A stretch of DNA of 51,716 bases from Hyphomicrobiaceae bacterium (lineage in GTDB: Bacteria > Pseudomonadota > Alphaproteobacteria > Rhizobiales > Hyphomicrobiaceae). The notes beneath the pieces were generated by a model. That model was not told where the DNA came from. It saw nothing but the letters and a program-made list of their open reading frames with translations, and ran no database searches. Position 1 is the first letter of the stretch, and each line of letters begins with the position of its first letter. This document shows positions 35,247-44,150 of the stretch, piece by piece. The translations under genes were made by a program, and so were the position numbers. The DNA lies in the NCBI GenBank assembly GCA_025351355.1, contig JANXWC010000063.1:1-51716 (forward strand), in the 5' to 3' direction.

Positions 35247-36293
35247 TGCGCGACGTTTTTGCAGGGCTGTCACGCCCAGGCATAGCTGCGTAAACAGGAC
35301 TTGCGCGCCAATCTGCGCGGTATTGGTGGTGGCGTCGTATTGCGGTGCGACCTCGACGACATCTGCGCCGATCACATCCACTCCGGATAGTGCGCGTAAC
35401 AGGGCCAAGACTTCGCGCGGCGCCAGACCGCCCACTTCCGGTGTGCCGGTGCCCGGCGCAAAGCCGGGATCGACGCTGTCGATGTCGAACGAAATGTAAA
35501 CCGGTCCGTCACCAACGACGGCTCGTGCCTTGGCGGCAACAGCATCCATGCCCATGGCCACGGCCTGTTCGGAGTGCAGCACGGTCATGCCGCTGTCGGC
35601 GGAGAATTCCCAGAGATAATCCGCGCCGCCGCGAATGCCGATCTGAATTGTGCGCTCGGGATCGAGCATGCCGTCCAGAACTGCTTGGCGGAACGGGCCG
35701 CCGTGGTGGAACTTTGAACCTTCGTAAATGCCGCTGGTGTCGCAGTGGGCGTCGATGTGGATCATGCCGACGGGCCGATCGCGGCCAAGGGCACGCAAAA
35801 TGGGATAGCTGATCGAATGATCGCCACCGACGCAAAGGGGAATCACGCCGGCTGCAGCGACAATCGCAAGATGGGCTTCGATATCGGCGTGGCACGAGGC
35901 CAGATCGAAACGGCTGCGGAATGGAACGTCGCCGATGTCGGCCACGCCGACCTGTTGCAGCGGCGCCTGCCGCAAGATGTGCTCCCACGGGCCGATGCGC
36001 TCTACAGCGCGGACCGCGCGCGGGCCCAAACGCGCACCGGCTCGATTGGTGACGCCGAGGTCCATGGGCACACCGATCAGCGCAAAATCGAGGTTGGCGA
36101 GATTGGTGCCGCCGTTGGGTTGTGCGCGATATGGAGCGGACAACAACGTTGCCACGCCGGCGAACGGCCAGACCCGCTTGTCGCCCGTAAACTGACCTGC
36201 CGCCACCGCAGCAAATGCCGGATCGTAGATGTCGCTGCCGGAGCCGCCGCCATAGCGCCGGCGCAGGGCGTCGAGTTTTTCTTTGTCGCTCAT
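35238..36293 (-). CDS. speB: Agmatinase / ureohydrolase
   Basis: This 351-residue enzyme of the arginase-agmatinase family hydrolyses agmatine or a close guanidino compound to an amine and urea using two Mn ions. Metal ligands are present in VGGDHSISYP (His), MIHIDAHCDTSG (two Asp and a His) and SFDIDSVDPGFAPGTGTPEVGG (two Asp). The substrate cannot be fixed from these motifs, so guanidinobutyrase or guanidinopropionase are alternatives. The ATG at 36293 (MSDKEKLD) was chosen, with a GTG at 36320 as the alternative; neither has a clear ribosome site. It is convergent with the thiolase. Confidence 0.9.
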   Translation of the reverse strand: MSDKEKLDALRRRYGGGSGSDIYDPAFAAVAAGQFTGDKRVWPFAGVATLLSAPYRAQPNGGTNLANLDFALIGVPMDLGVTNRAGARLGPRAVRAVERIGPWEHILRQAPLQQVGVADIGDVPFRSRFDLASCHADIEAHLAIVAAAGVIPLCVGGDHSISYPILRALGRDRPVGMIHIDAHCDTSGIYEGSKFHHGGPFRQAVLDGMLDPERTIQIGIRGGADYLWEFSADSGMTVLHSEQAVAMGMDAVAAKARAVVGDGPVYISFDIDSVDPGFAPGTGTPEVGGLAPREVLALLRALSGVDVIGADVVEVAPQYDATTNTAQIGAQVLFTQLCLGVTALQKRRARA

Positions 36294-36344
36294 AGCCGAT
36301 TTATCGGACCGAATTGCCACTTCGGCAAGTGTGTCGGCGCGCAG

Positions 36345-37388
36345 TCACGCGCCATACGAAGCGGTTGTCGCCCAGTGGCGTCGACGTTCGACCAGGACAG
36401 CCTCGACCTGGTCACTCAACGAGGCCCGGTATAGATCGATACGACGCGGATCCTGCGCCGTCTTAAGGCGAGCCTGATAGTCGCGCAATGGCAGCAGATA
36501 GCCGCCGAAGTCGTCGGTCGTGCCGCCGCGCTCGATCCAGAAGGCATCGTAGTCGCGCATGGTTTTGCTGCCTTTGCGAAACCACTCGGCCGCCTGGACG
36601 TGCGTCGCATTTGAGACGGCATGCAAGCGCTTCATGCCGGCCGCCTTGACGACGGACTGAACGGCTACAAGCGCGGCGTCTTTGGGTCTTAGGCCAGAGA
36701 GCGTGCGCGTTGCCTTGACGATGACACGCTTGTCGATGCCGGCCTCGAGGCCCTGCAAGCCACCGATCAAGGCAGCGGGGGTACCATCGGCGTCGATGCC
36801 GAGGCTGAAGCCTATGCGCGTCAGGATGACATTGCTGCTGTCCGTCATCGATACCGTCAGCTCACCCTCATGCTTCTGGCCGGCGCCCAATGACGATCCC
36901 AACCAAAGATCGAAGGATGTGTCGCGCGCGGTGAGCTTGCCGAGGTGAACCAAGTCATCTTTCAGCAGCGTCTGCTGCACTGCTCCTGGCAGCCCGCGGG
37001 CCGCAAGAGTGTAGTGGGCCAACAGTGCGTCCACGCGCTGTTGCACGGTGCGGCCAGTCCGGCCGTAGTCGCGCTGGGGTTTTCTCAACACGCGGGTGTT
37101 GGGAGGCGGCGCGCCGTTGTCGCTGTAGTGATTGGCGATGAATTCGATCCAACTGGCAAGCGCGCGCGGCCCGCGCAGGCTCTTGGCCCAGAAATCCAAG
37201 GCGGTCGACGGCTTTTGCTCCCGTGCGATGCGACTTGCGGTCGTTGTCAGCAAGCGCAGAGTCTTCAGCATATGCCTCGCAGCACCTTTCGATGCAGTGG
37301 GTGAAGGACATGCAGCATCGAAGACTAATCGATGCAACACGCCGGAACTCAATTCCGGTGGCTTGTTCATGGAGTTTGGGCCGCTCAT
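36345..37388 (-). CDS. VirK/YbjX (DUF535) family protein
   Basis: This protein of about 347 residues belongs to the VirK/YbjX (DUF535) family, linked in enterobacteria to membrane stress and virulence. The family core reads TRIGFSLGIDADGTPAALIG, then GLQGLEAGIDKRVIVKATRTLSGLRPKDAA (GLRPK is the hallmark) and AVSNATHVQAAEW. It ends in the basic tail RRRHWATTASYGA. The start is uncertain: ATGs at 37388, 37370 and 37271 are all in frame, and the last has a GCGAGG close upstream. Function in this bacterium is unknown. Confidence 0.82.
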   Translation of the reverse strand: MSGPNSMNKPPELSSGVLHRLVFDAACPSPTASKGAARHMLKTLRLLTTTASRIAREQKPSTALDFWAKSLRGPRALASWIEFIANHYSDNGAPPPNTRVLRKPQRDYGRTGRTVQQRVDALLAHYTLAARGLPGAVQQTLLKDDLVHLGKLTARDTSFDLWLGSSLGAGQKHEGELTVSMTDSSNVILTRIGFSLGIDADGTPAALIGGLQGLEAGIDKRVIVKATRTLSGLRPKDAALVAVQSVVKAAGMKRLHAVSNATHVQAAEWFRKGSKTMRDYDAFWIERGGTTDDFGGYLLPLRDYQARLKTAQDPRRIDLYRASLSDQVEAVLVERRRHWATTASYGA

Positions 37389-37549
37389 GTCAATTCTGCG
37401 TTTGCTTTCCCAACTCTTCAATTCCTGTTCGACGATGACAGCAATGGGCGACAAGATAAATGGTGTGGATTGAAAGTGTCGGGGCTGTGGCTCAAGCGCC
37501 ATAGATGAATGCCCGGAATAGTGCACCGGACATGAAAGAGAAGCGGATC

Positions 37550-37906
37550 ATGACCAGAATTCGCCTCCATTAGCTCCCAGAGTCGGGAAACAGCTACAAG
37601 CTGGCATTGATGCTGACCGCCGAAGCCTGACCCTGCCGTACTGGCATTCTTCCGCCGGCGTCGCGACGATTTCCTCAAAATATTGAATGTTCACCTGGCA
37701 CGCATGCGTTGGCCATCGGTGTGCGGCCCACGGTCGCCGATTTCTCGATGATGGCAGACTTGTCATATCCGCAGGATGAGACGGGCTATGATCTGGCCAC
37801 CAGCTACCCGGCTGAAAATGCCTGGCTGTAGCGGAGCGCGGCGCTGCCCGGTTGGCGAGCGCCCTATAAGCTGCTGCCCGGACAACGCCTGGTGCACTCC
37901 GCGTAA
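37550..37906 (+). pseudogene. Decayed glutathione S-transferase gene
   Basis: Several frames together spell fragments of a glutathione S-transferase. From the ATG at 37550 the reading is MTRIRLH, a stop (TAG), then LPESGNSYKLALMLTAEA and another stop (TGA). This matches the N-terminal thioredoxin-like domain with the L-P-x-S-G-N-S-x-K glutathione site. A second frame gives DPAVLAFFRRRRDDFLKILN (end of the central region). A third gives AIGVRPTVADFSMM and DETGYDLATSYPAENAWL, a stop, then AALPGWRAPYKLLPGQRL (C-terminal domain). The total of about 357 bp is far below the usual 600. It has stops, a frameshift and deletion. The family call is my own comparison from memory. Confidence 0.8.
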
Positions 37907-38014
37907 ACCCGCCGCTTCGACACCCGCGTGACACTTCACCAGCCCCGGCTTATGTTTCTTCCAAGCTTGGCAAAATAGCAGGCAAGGGTGTTGAAACGCG
38001 CGAGGACGAGGGTC

Positions 38015-39319
38015 ATGGCGGACAATCAGATATCGGTAAACCCAGCACAGTCGAGCCAGACACCAAAGGGCGCATGGCGCATCGCGGTTCTGCTGTTGCT
38101 CTACATGCTGATCAATTTCGCAGACAAGATCGTCGTCGGGCTTGCCGGCGTACCGATCATGACCGAACTCAAGCTGACGCAAACAGAGTTCGGCAAACTC
38201 GGATCGTCATTTTTTCTGCTGTTTTCGATCTCGGCCATTGCGGTGGGCTTTCTCATCAACAAGGTGCCGACGCGTTGGGTTTTGTTTGTGCTCGCCGCGA
38301 TCTGGGCGGTCGTGCAGTTTCCCATGGTCGGCACGGTAAGTTTCACGACGTTGATGATCTGCCGCATTATCCTCGGCGCCGGTGAGGGTCCGGCCGGCTC
38401 GGTTGCCGTGCATGCGCTCTACAAGTGGTTCCCCGACGAAAAGCGGACTTTGCCGACCGCTATCCTCGCGCAAGGCTCGGCTTTCGGCGTCATTTTGGCG
38501 GTACCTGCGCTTAACTGGATCGTCATCAACTATACATGGCATTGGGCCTTCGGCGCACTCGGCATCGTCGGCTTGATGTGGCTGGTCGCGTGGTTGATAT
38601 TCGGCGCGGAGGGACCGTTGACTGATGCCGTGGACGCGAAAGGAGACAGACTTTTGCACGTGCCCTATTGGCAACTGCTGACGAGTTCGACCTTCATCGG
38701 CTGTTGTCTGTGCAGTTTCGGGGCCTATTGGGCGCTCTCGCTGGGGCTCACCTGGTTCACGCCTTTCATCATAAATGGGCTCGGCTTCAGCCAGAAGGAT
38801 GCGGGATGGATCTCCATCCTGCCGTGGATTTTCGGCGCCAGCATCGTGATGTTGACGGGCTGGGTTTCGCAGGTGCTATCCGTGCGAGGCGTGCCTACTC
38901 GTCTTTCACGCGGTGTGCTCGGCTCGGTGCCCATGCTGCTTGGGGGGATGGTGCTGTTTGCGCTGCCGCTGGTCGATAGTGCCGGCGCAAGGGTCGCGCT
39001 GTTGGTGCTGGGTACCGGGCTGGCCAGTTCCATCTATGTCGTGTGCGCGCCGATGCTCTCGGAATTCACACCGGTATCGCAGCGCGGCGCCATCATCTCG
39101 ATCTTCGGCGCCATCTACACGCTCGCGGGATTGATTGCCCCCTACGTAACGGGCTCCATTCTGGACCGGGCGGCGACGCCGCTGGAGGGTTACCTGACAG
39201 GGTTCAAGATACTTGCCGTAATTTTGATAGCATCGGGTGTCGTGGGGCTGTTGCTGCTGCGGCCAGGCATCGAACGCGCGCGGCTTGCCGGTATGGCGGC
39301 ACCGCTTCCGGCTGAATGA
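38015..39319 (+). CDS. MFS transporter, anion:cation symporter type
   Basis: This 434-residue permease has 12 helices of the ACS branch of the major facilitator superfamily (tartrate, glucarate, hexuronate or phthalate-type porters). Marks include LYMLINFADKIVVGLAGVPI near 31-50, GFLINKVPTRW in the loop after helix 2, CRIILGAGEGPAGSVAVHAL near 119-138 and WFPDEKRTLPTAI near 141-153. Uptake of an organic anion is likely, but the substrate is not fixed. GAGGACGAGGG precedes the ATG at 38015, which is preferred over a GTG at 37988. The neighbours do not reveal a pathway. Confidence 0.92.
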   Translation: MADNQISVNPAQSSQTPKGAWRIAVLLLLYMLINFADKIVVGLAGVPIMTELKLTQTEFGKLGSSFFLLFSISAIAVGFLINKVPTRWVLFVLAAIWAVVQFPMVGTVSFTTLMICRIILGAGEGPAGSVAVHALYKWFPDEKRTLPTAILAQGSAFGVILAVPALNWIVINYTWHWAFGALGIVGLMWLVAWLIFGAEGPLTDAVDAKGDRLLHVPYWQLLTSSTFIGCCLCSFGAYWALSLGLTWFTPFIINGLGFSQKDAGWISILPWIFGASIVMLTGWVSQVLSVRGVPTRLSRGVLGSVPMLLGGMVLFALPLVDSAGARVALLVLGTGLASSIYVVCAPMLSEFTPVSQRGAIISIFGAIYTLAGLIAPYVTGSILDRAATPLEGYLTGFKILAVILIASGVVGLLLLRPGIERARLAGMAAPLPAE

Positions 39320-39343
39320 ACGTGTGGCATCACAGCTGGCGAC

Positions 39344-40999
39344 TCAGGGCCGGTAACGCACGCCCAGGCGGACGGCATCGGTCGTGGTGTCGGCGTTCGG
39401 GGTTGAACTGTCGAGTACAATGTGACTGTAACGGCCGAGCAGCGTCGTCGACTGCGAGACGGAATATTCGAAGCCGAGTTCGGTCGTCGTCGTGCGCTCG
39501 ACCAGCGAAATGCCCTGATACGCGGTCACCTGATAACTTAGCCCTGCAATGGCGATCAATCGGCGCTGCAACGCGTGGCGTAATTCGACGCCGACCAGTC
39601 GCTGCGTCGCGTTCCCCTGTCCGGCGACGGTAGAGGTAAGGAAATCCGTGTGGGCGTTGAACAGCAGCGAGGTGAGAGCTGTTGGCTTCCAGCCGATATT
39701 GGCGTCAACCAGCAGACCCTGGGCGTCACCGAGCCGACCGTCGCGGGCATGTTGATGGCCGTAGCCAACGGCAAACTCGCCGCGCCAGATTTGCGCTAAA
39801 TTGCCGAACGACAGGCCTGCCTTAAGGCGATCGCCAATGCTGTCGCGCGCAATGCCATCGCCAGGAATGGAAGTATAGACTTGGTTGTTGAAGGCGCTCT
39901 CGGCAAAGATCGCCAGCGTCGGGTGGAAATTCCAGGCAGTGCGCAGGGCCACCTCTCGCACCGAGACATTGCGTTCGCCGTTGCTGAGGAGGCCGCCGTC
40001 ATAGGTGGCGACCGGCTGATAGGTGAGGTCGGTGACTGCGCCGCGCAACTGCACGGAAACGTGGTTGAAGCGCTGGTTGTAGGCGACGGCTATCTTGTCT
40101 GTCGAATAGGGGGTGGGCGTTCTCGCGTCGGTGGGGGCGAACAGCGACGAGCGGGGCTCCTGGTCGAGGCTATGGATGGCGAGGATCTCGATGTTGGAAC
40201 GCTTGGTGATATCGAGGCGGCCGCGCATCTCGAAGGCGTAGGATTTTTCGTTTTCGGAGGCATAAGTGCCGTAGGCGGAGCCGAAGCCGGTAGCCTTGAA
40301 CAGCAGCGCGTGCTGCTGCCAATCGCTGACGGCGAGCAACGTCGGTCGCACGTCGAAGATCAGATCCGGCTTGGCTGTCGTCGAGCGGTAAACGTTGGTG
40401 GTGCTGCCGATGCCCATCTCGACGGTGGGGAATAGCACCCAGTTGCCCGAGCGGCGGCCAACGGCTGTGAACGGCTCCAGGGTCGTCAGCCGGCGCACGC
40501 GCGCGTCGGTTGCGGGATCGAGTTCAATTTGGAATGCCAGCGCATCATAACCGGCGGGCGGTTTCAGAAAAGCAGCGCTATCTGCCGGCAAGCGGGGGTC
40601 GGCGACGACGGGTTCGCGTCCGTCGTCGCTCAGGGGTGGATCGCCAACTTCCATGTGACCGTCGACAGCAAGGTCGACGCCGACGGGCGGCTCGGTTTCG
40701 CCGTCCTGCTGGCCCCGCTCGAACTGTTGGATGCGGCGCGCGGACGATGCTCGGTCAATGTCGGGCGGCGGTCGGTATTCACCGACGCCTACGGGAATGG
40801 GGGCCGCAGGTTCGGCGTCATCGGGATTAGTGAACTGACTGCGGCGCACCGGGCGCGGGGGCTCGGTTGATGGGCGGGCAATGCTGAGATCGGACCAAGC
40901 CTGTTGCGCCATGGCCGGACTTGCACGCAGCAACATCCCGGCGATGGTCGCCAAGAGGAAACCAAGCAGAAAAGCTGAGAAGGTGCGTAGGCGTGCCAC
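39344..40999 (-). CDS. Outer-membrane beta-barrel protein
   Basis: This 551-residue protein has a signal peptide at 1-31 ending SPAMAQQ, a proline- and acid-rich region to about 150, and then repeated beta-strand stretches of alternating polar and hydrophobic residues to the C-terminus RLGVRYRP. The barrel half resembles the BBP2-type outer-membrane family, in which short segments such as LRTAWNFHPTLAIFAESAFN are common. It starts with GTG at 40999. It is convergent with the MFS gene, 24 bp apart. Its cargo, if any, is unknown. A porin-like or biofilm-linked role is only a guess. Confidence 0.75.
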   Translation of the reverse strand: MARLRTFSAFLLGFLLATIAGMLLRASPAMAQQAWSDLSIARPSTEPPRPVRRSQFTNPDDAEPAAPIPVGVGEYRPPPDIDRASSARRIQQFERGQQDGETEPPVGVDLAVDGHMEVGDPPLSDDGREPVVADPRLPADSAAFLKPPAGYDALAFQIELDPATDARVRRLTTLEPFTAVGRRSGNWVLFPTVEMGIGSTTNVYRSTTAKPDLIFDVRPTLLAVSDWQQHALLFKATGFGSAYGTYASENEKSYAFEMRGRLDITKRSNIEILAIHSLDQEPRSSLFAPTDARTPTPYSTDKIAVAYNQRFNHVSVQLRGAVTDLTYQPVATYDGGLLSNGERNVSVREVALRTAWNFHPTLAIFAESAFNNQVYTSIPGDGIARDSIGDRLKAGLSFGNLAQIWRGEFAVGYGHQHARDGRLGDAQGLLVDANIGWKPTALTSLLFNAHTDFLTSTVAGQGNATQRLVGVELRHALQRRLIAIAGLSYQVTAYQGISLVERTTTTELGFEYSVSQSTTLLGRYSHIVLDSSTPNADTTTDAVRLGVRYRP

Positions 41000-41351
41000 G
41001 ACATTTTCCGGCGGATCCGCGCTGCCTGACAGGAAGGGCGGATACCAATCACGCGCACTGCTGGTTAGCTAGCGCGAACGCGGTTAAGGTTGTGTTGCTA
41101 CAAATTGGCTGACCCGAAAACTGTGGCACGGCATCTACAGCGAATGACTGAAAGCGCCATGAAAATAGGCATCGTCGGCACGGGCTTCCTTGGGGCGATG
41201 GCGGATGCTGGCCGAACGGTCGCCGAAGGATCAGGGCGCCCATGATGGCATGCTACGCGCGTTCTTTCGCATGCAACCGTGGTAGGCTAGGATTATCACA
41301 GGCACTGCGGTTTCGAGGTCGGATGGTGCCGCATTTTTGGGGGCTGTAGCC
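41000..41351 (+). other. Gap with a Rossmann-type gene remnant
   Basis: The gap between the outer-membrane gene and the esterase contains a 28-codon open frame (41159-41245) starting MKIGIVGTGFLGAM. Its G-x-G-x-x-G matches the N-terminus of NAD(P)-binding oxidoreductases, but it soon loses similarity and stops. No other gene, repeat or hairpin was seen in the remaining bases. Confidence 0.45.
41159..41245 (+). pseudogene. N-terminal remnant of a Rossmann-fold enzyme
   Basis: MKIGIVGTGFLGAMADAG is the type of first strand and glycine loop found in NADP-dependent reductases, beta-hydroxyacid dehydrogenases and F420 reductases. The frame then runs out at TGA after 28 codons, and no continuation is seen in other frames nearby. 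It is most likely a remnant, though chance or a small peptide cannot be excluded. Confidence 0.4.
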
Positions 41352-42689
41352 ATGAAAATATCACGACGTACATTCGTGCAGACGGCATCCACGTTGCCGT
41401 TTGGGGTTGCATCCGCGTTCGCACAATCCGGCCCACTTCCTATCGTTTTCGTGCACGGCAATGGCGATACCGCCGGCCTTTGGATCACCACGTTCTGGCG
41501 TTTTGAGAGTAACGGTTATCCCCGCGATCTGCTGCACGCCGTCGATTTGCGCTATCCGCAGGCGCAATCGGTGGATGGCGTGGTAATGCCCGGTCGCTCG
41601 TCATCTGCTGACGTCATGAAGCAGCTCGCCGAGGAAGTGGCCGTCGTCAAGAATCGTACCGGGGCCGCGAAGGTTGTCCTCGTCGCGCAATCACGCGGCG
41701 GCAACACTGTGCGCAACTATCTCAAAAATGGCGGCGGCGCCGAGCATACCGCGCTGGCCATCCTGTGCGGCGCGGTCAATCACGGCGTTGTCGTCTCCGA
41801 CACGTTTCTCGTCGGTAGCGAATTCAACGGCGCTTCGGCCTTCATGCGCGATCTCAACAGCACGCCCGGTGAGGTCGTGGCCGGCGTGCGCATGGTAACG
41901 ATCCGAAGTCTCGACAACGACAAGTTCGCTCAACCCGATGGCCGTTATCTCGGGCAGCCCGGCACGCCGACCGGATTGACGTTCGCTGCACCTGAACTGG
42001 CCGGCGCCGAGAACATCGTCATCCCGAAGCTCGACCATCGCGAGACCGGCTACGCGCCGGAAGCGTTCGCCGCTATCTACAAGGCGGTGACAGGAGCGGC
42101 CCCCAAGAGTGTTGCCATAACTTCTGAGCCCACGGTCAACCTGGACGGCAAGATATCCGGTTTCGAAGCGGAGGCGCCAACCAACATCGGCGTGACCGGC
42201 GCCAAGGTCACTGTCTACAAGGTGGCGGCTGACACCGGCGAGCGACAGGGCGAGGCCTTGTTGTCGAAGGTCACCGGTGCCGATGGCCGTTGGGGACCAC
42301 TGACCACGGCGCCGAATGTGTTCCATGAGTTCGTCGTGGAGATGGCGGGGATGCCGACGACACATATTTATCGATCGCCGTTTCCGCGTTCGTCGGGGAT
42401 CGTCAACATGCGTCCGCAGCCGTTGGCCAAGGGCGAAGCGGAAGCAGCCGCCGTCGTTTACCTGCAGCGGCCGCGCGGCTATTTCGGCGCCGGTCGCGAT
42501 ACGGTCGAATTGGGCGGCAAGCCGGCCTCAGGCATTCCTGAGGGTGTTGCGACCGTCTCGACGGCCAAGCTTGTTGTGGCCGAAGCAGCGGCCTCAGCCG
42601 TTCTCGCCCGTTTCAACGACGAGCGCATCACCGCACGCACCTGGCCGATGAAAGTTGGCCACGTCAGCGTCGTCGAACTTACGTTTTGA
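41352..42689 (+). CDS. Exported alpha/beta-hydrolase, lipase/esterase-like
   Basis: This 445-residue protein begins MKISRRTFVQTASTLPFGVA, a Tat export signal (SRRTF) that points to the periplasm or outside. An alpha/beta-hydrolase domain fills about 30-250, with PIVFVHGNGDTAGLW near 31-45 (oxyanion loop) and VLVAQSRGGNTVRNYL, whose AQSRGG gives the nucleophile serine. A histidine candidate is in LDHRETGYAPEAFA. The C-terminal half (about 260-445) looks beta-rich and Ig- or carbohydrate-binding-like (NIGVTGAKVTVYKVAADTG). A lipase or polyester hydrolase is the best guess. It is convergent with the UPF0280 gene. Confidence 0.85.
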   Translation: MKISRRTFVQTASTLPFGVASAFAQSGPLPIVFVHGNGDTAGLWITTFWRFESNGYPRDLLHAVDLRYPQAQSVDGVVMPGRSSSADVMKQLAEEVAVVKNRTGAAKVVLVAQSRGGNTVRNYLKNGGGAEHTALAILCGAVNHGVVVSDTFLVGSEFNGASAFMRDLNSTPGEVVAGVRMVTIRSLDNDKFAQPDGRYLGQPGTPTGLTFAAPELAGAENIVIPKLDHRETGYAPEAFAAIYKAVTGAAPKSVAITSEPTVNLDGKISGFEAEAPTNIGVTGAKVTVYKVAADTGERQGEALLSKVTGADGRWGPLTTAPNVFHEFVVEMAGMPTTHIYRSPFPRSSGIVNMRPQPLAKGEAEAAAVVYLQRPRGYFGAGRDTVELGGKPASGIPEGVATVSTAKLVVAEAAASAVLARFNDERITARTWPMKVGHVSVVELTF

Positions 42690-42697
42690 GCGCCGCC

Positions 42698-43564
42698 TCA
42701 GCGCTTTTCCTTGATGGTCTTCATGGGTTCGCCGACCACGCGAACGCTGCCCTGAAGCATGAGCACGGCGCCGGCGATCAGGCCTTTTTGCAAATAGGCC
42801 TGCGCCTGTGTAACGCCGGAGGCGAGGGCTGCTTCGATCTCGTCGGACTTGAGTGAGCCCACCTTGGTGGTGACCAGGAGATCGCCGAGGTCGGTATCGG
42901 GATCGAGTTTGTTGGCGGGCTTACGAATAACGGATTTGCTGTCGACGTTGACGGCGTTGGCCACCAGCGTTGCTGCGACGTCTGCAATTGCGGCCGTCTT
43001 GGCGAGTACTGTAACGCTGTCGGCGACGCCCAACGAGAACGATCGGCCCTGTGCCCCGGATGTGGCGATGCCCCCCAGCCCCATGTCAGCGGTCAGTTCA
43101 ATGGTGCCGTTGATGGCGGGCGTCGGGCCTTCGGAAAAATCTCCGGCGACGCCGAATTTAAGAGCTTGGCCGGGTTCGAGATGAAAGGCGATGTCGCCGC
43201 CGTCGTTGACGAAGGCGCGTTCAATGGGACCGGCGGCCTGCAGGATACGCAGCACTTCCTCGGCGACGCTGCCGGCCACGGCTGCCATCGGCGTCACGTA
43301 GACGTCGGCGAAGGGAAGCGCGGCGTCCGCCATGCGCTGGGCGATCTTGCTTTGGAAAGTCGCTGCTTTAGTGATCGGCTTGCGCAACTCGGCAAGCTCA
43401 TCTGCCAGCTCAGGCAGTATTTTCGGAAAATGCCGGGTGACGAGGCGATGGGCTTGGCGCACAATTTCCGGAGCTGCCCACACCTTGAGCACGATCGTAA
43501 TGGGACCGTGGCGCAGATGCAGGCGCTCGCCGGGCAAACGGTTGATGGAAGGTTTGTCCCACAT
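42698..43564 (-). CDS. UPF0280 family protein (ApbE-like fold)
   Basis: This 288-residue protein belongs to UPF0280, a group distantly related to ApbE flavin transferases. Marks include ADVYVTPMAAVAGSVAEEVL near 86-105, RAFVNDGGDIAFHLEPGQ near 115-132, and GLGGIATSGAQGRSFSLGVADSVTVLAKTA near 160-189, in which the ATSG-x-x-GRSFS stretch is family-typical. ApbE proteins attach FMN to other proteins, so a flavin-related role toward the adjacent reductase-like gene is an inference. It is the last gene of the operon with MarR and the 6-hydroxynicotinate reductase-like gene, 37 bp after MarR. Its start at 43564 has a weak ribosome site. Confidence 0.86.
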   Translation of the reverse strand: MWDKPSINRLPGERLHLRHGPITIVLKVWAAPEIVRQAHRLVTRHFPKILPELADELAELRKPITKAATFQSKIAQRMADAALPFADVYVTPMAAVAGSVAEEVLRILQAAGPIERAFVNDGGDIAFHLEPGQALKFGVAGDFSEGPTPAINGTIELTADMGLGGIATSGAQGRSFSLGVADSVTVLAKTAAIADVAATLVANAVNVDSKSVIRKPANKLDPDTDLGDLLVTTKVGSLKSDEIEAALASGVTQAQAYLQKGLIAGAVLMLQGSVRVVGEPMKTIKEKR

Positions 43565-43601
43565 CAGGATTGTGCTTTGCCAGTTTTACCTGGCTCGGAG
43601 A

Positions 43602-44150
43602 CTAGCCGATTCGCGCCAGTAACTCATTGAGAACCTTTGCATCAGCCGGTTTGAGCGGGGACAAGATGCGTTTTGACACCTCGGCCGCGGCCGCCTTCAT
43701 TTCGGCAACGCGCTTCTGCCCGTCCAATGTCAGTTCGATCATTGTGAGGCGCGCATCGCCCGGCGTGCTGCGGAGATAGACCAAGCCCTGCCGCTGCAAA
43801 CGGCCGATAACGCCTAGGATCGTCGAGGGATCCATGGCGGTCAGACGGCCGAGATGGTTCTGTGAGATCGTGCCTTCGTCGTCGATTTTGGCGAGGGCCG
43901 CAAACTGGGTCGGCGTTATATCGAAGTGCCCCATCACCTCGTTGAAGATCATGGTGGCACGCTGGTGGGCGCGGCGCACATGAAAGCCGATTTGATCTTC
44001 GAGTGCGTAGTCGCTTTTTTCGCTGTGCAGGGCCGAGGGTGCTTTGGCGGCGGCAGCAGCAATCTTTGACGCCGCTGCGGTATTGGCAGGCGTTTTACGG
44101 GCGGCGGTCTTGCCACTCTTGGTTACCGGAGAACGTCTATCAGCGGCCAT
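43602..44150 (-). CDS. MarR family regulator
   Basis: This 182-residue regulator has a lysine- and alanine-rich N-terminal tail (about 1-40) and then a winged helix-turn-helix core. The core includes QFAALAKIDDEGTISQNHLG, RLTAMDPSTILGVIGRLQRQ with GLVYLRSTPGDARLTMIELT, and the long C-terminal dimer helix. The D-x-R of the wing is present. The start at 44150 follows AGGAG by 8 bases. It overlaps the 3' end of the upstream reductase-like gene by 28 bp, so the two are co-translated. It probably responds to an aromatic or pyridine ligand and controls its own operon, which is an inference. Confidence 0.9.
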   Translation of the reverse strand: MAADRRSPVTKSGKTAARKTPANTAAASKIAAAAAKAPSALHSEKSDYALEDQIGFHVRRAHQRATMIFNEVMGHFDITPTQFAALAKIDDEGTISQNHLGRLTAMDPSTILGVIGRLQRQGLVYLRSTPGDARLTMIELTLDGQKRVAEMKAAAAEVSKRILSPLKPADAKVLNELLARIG

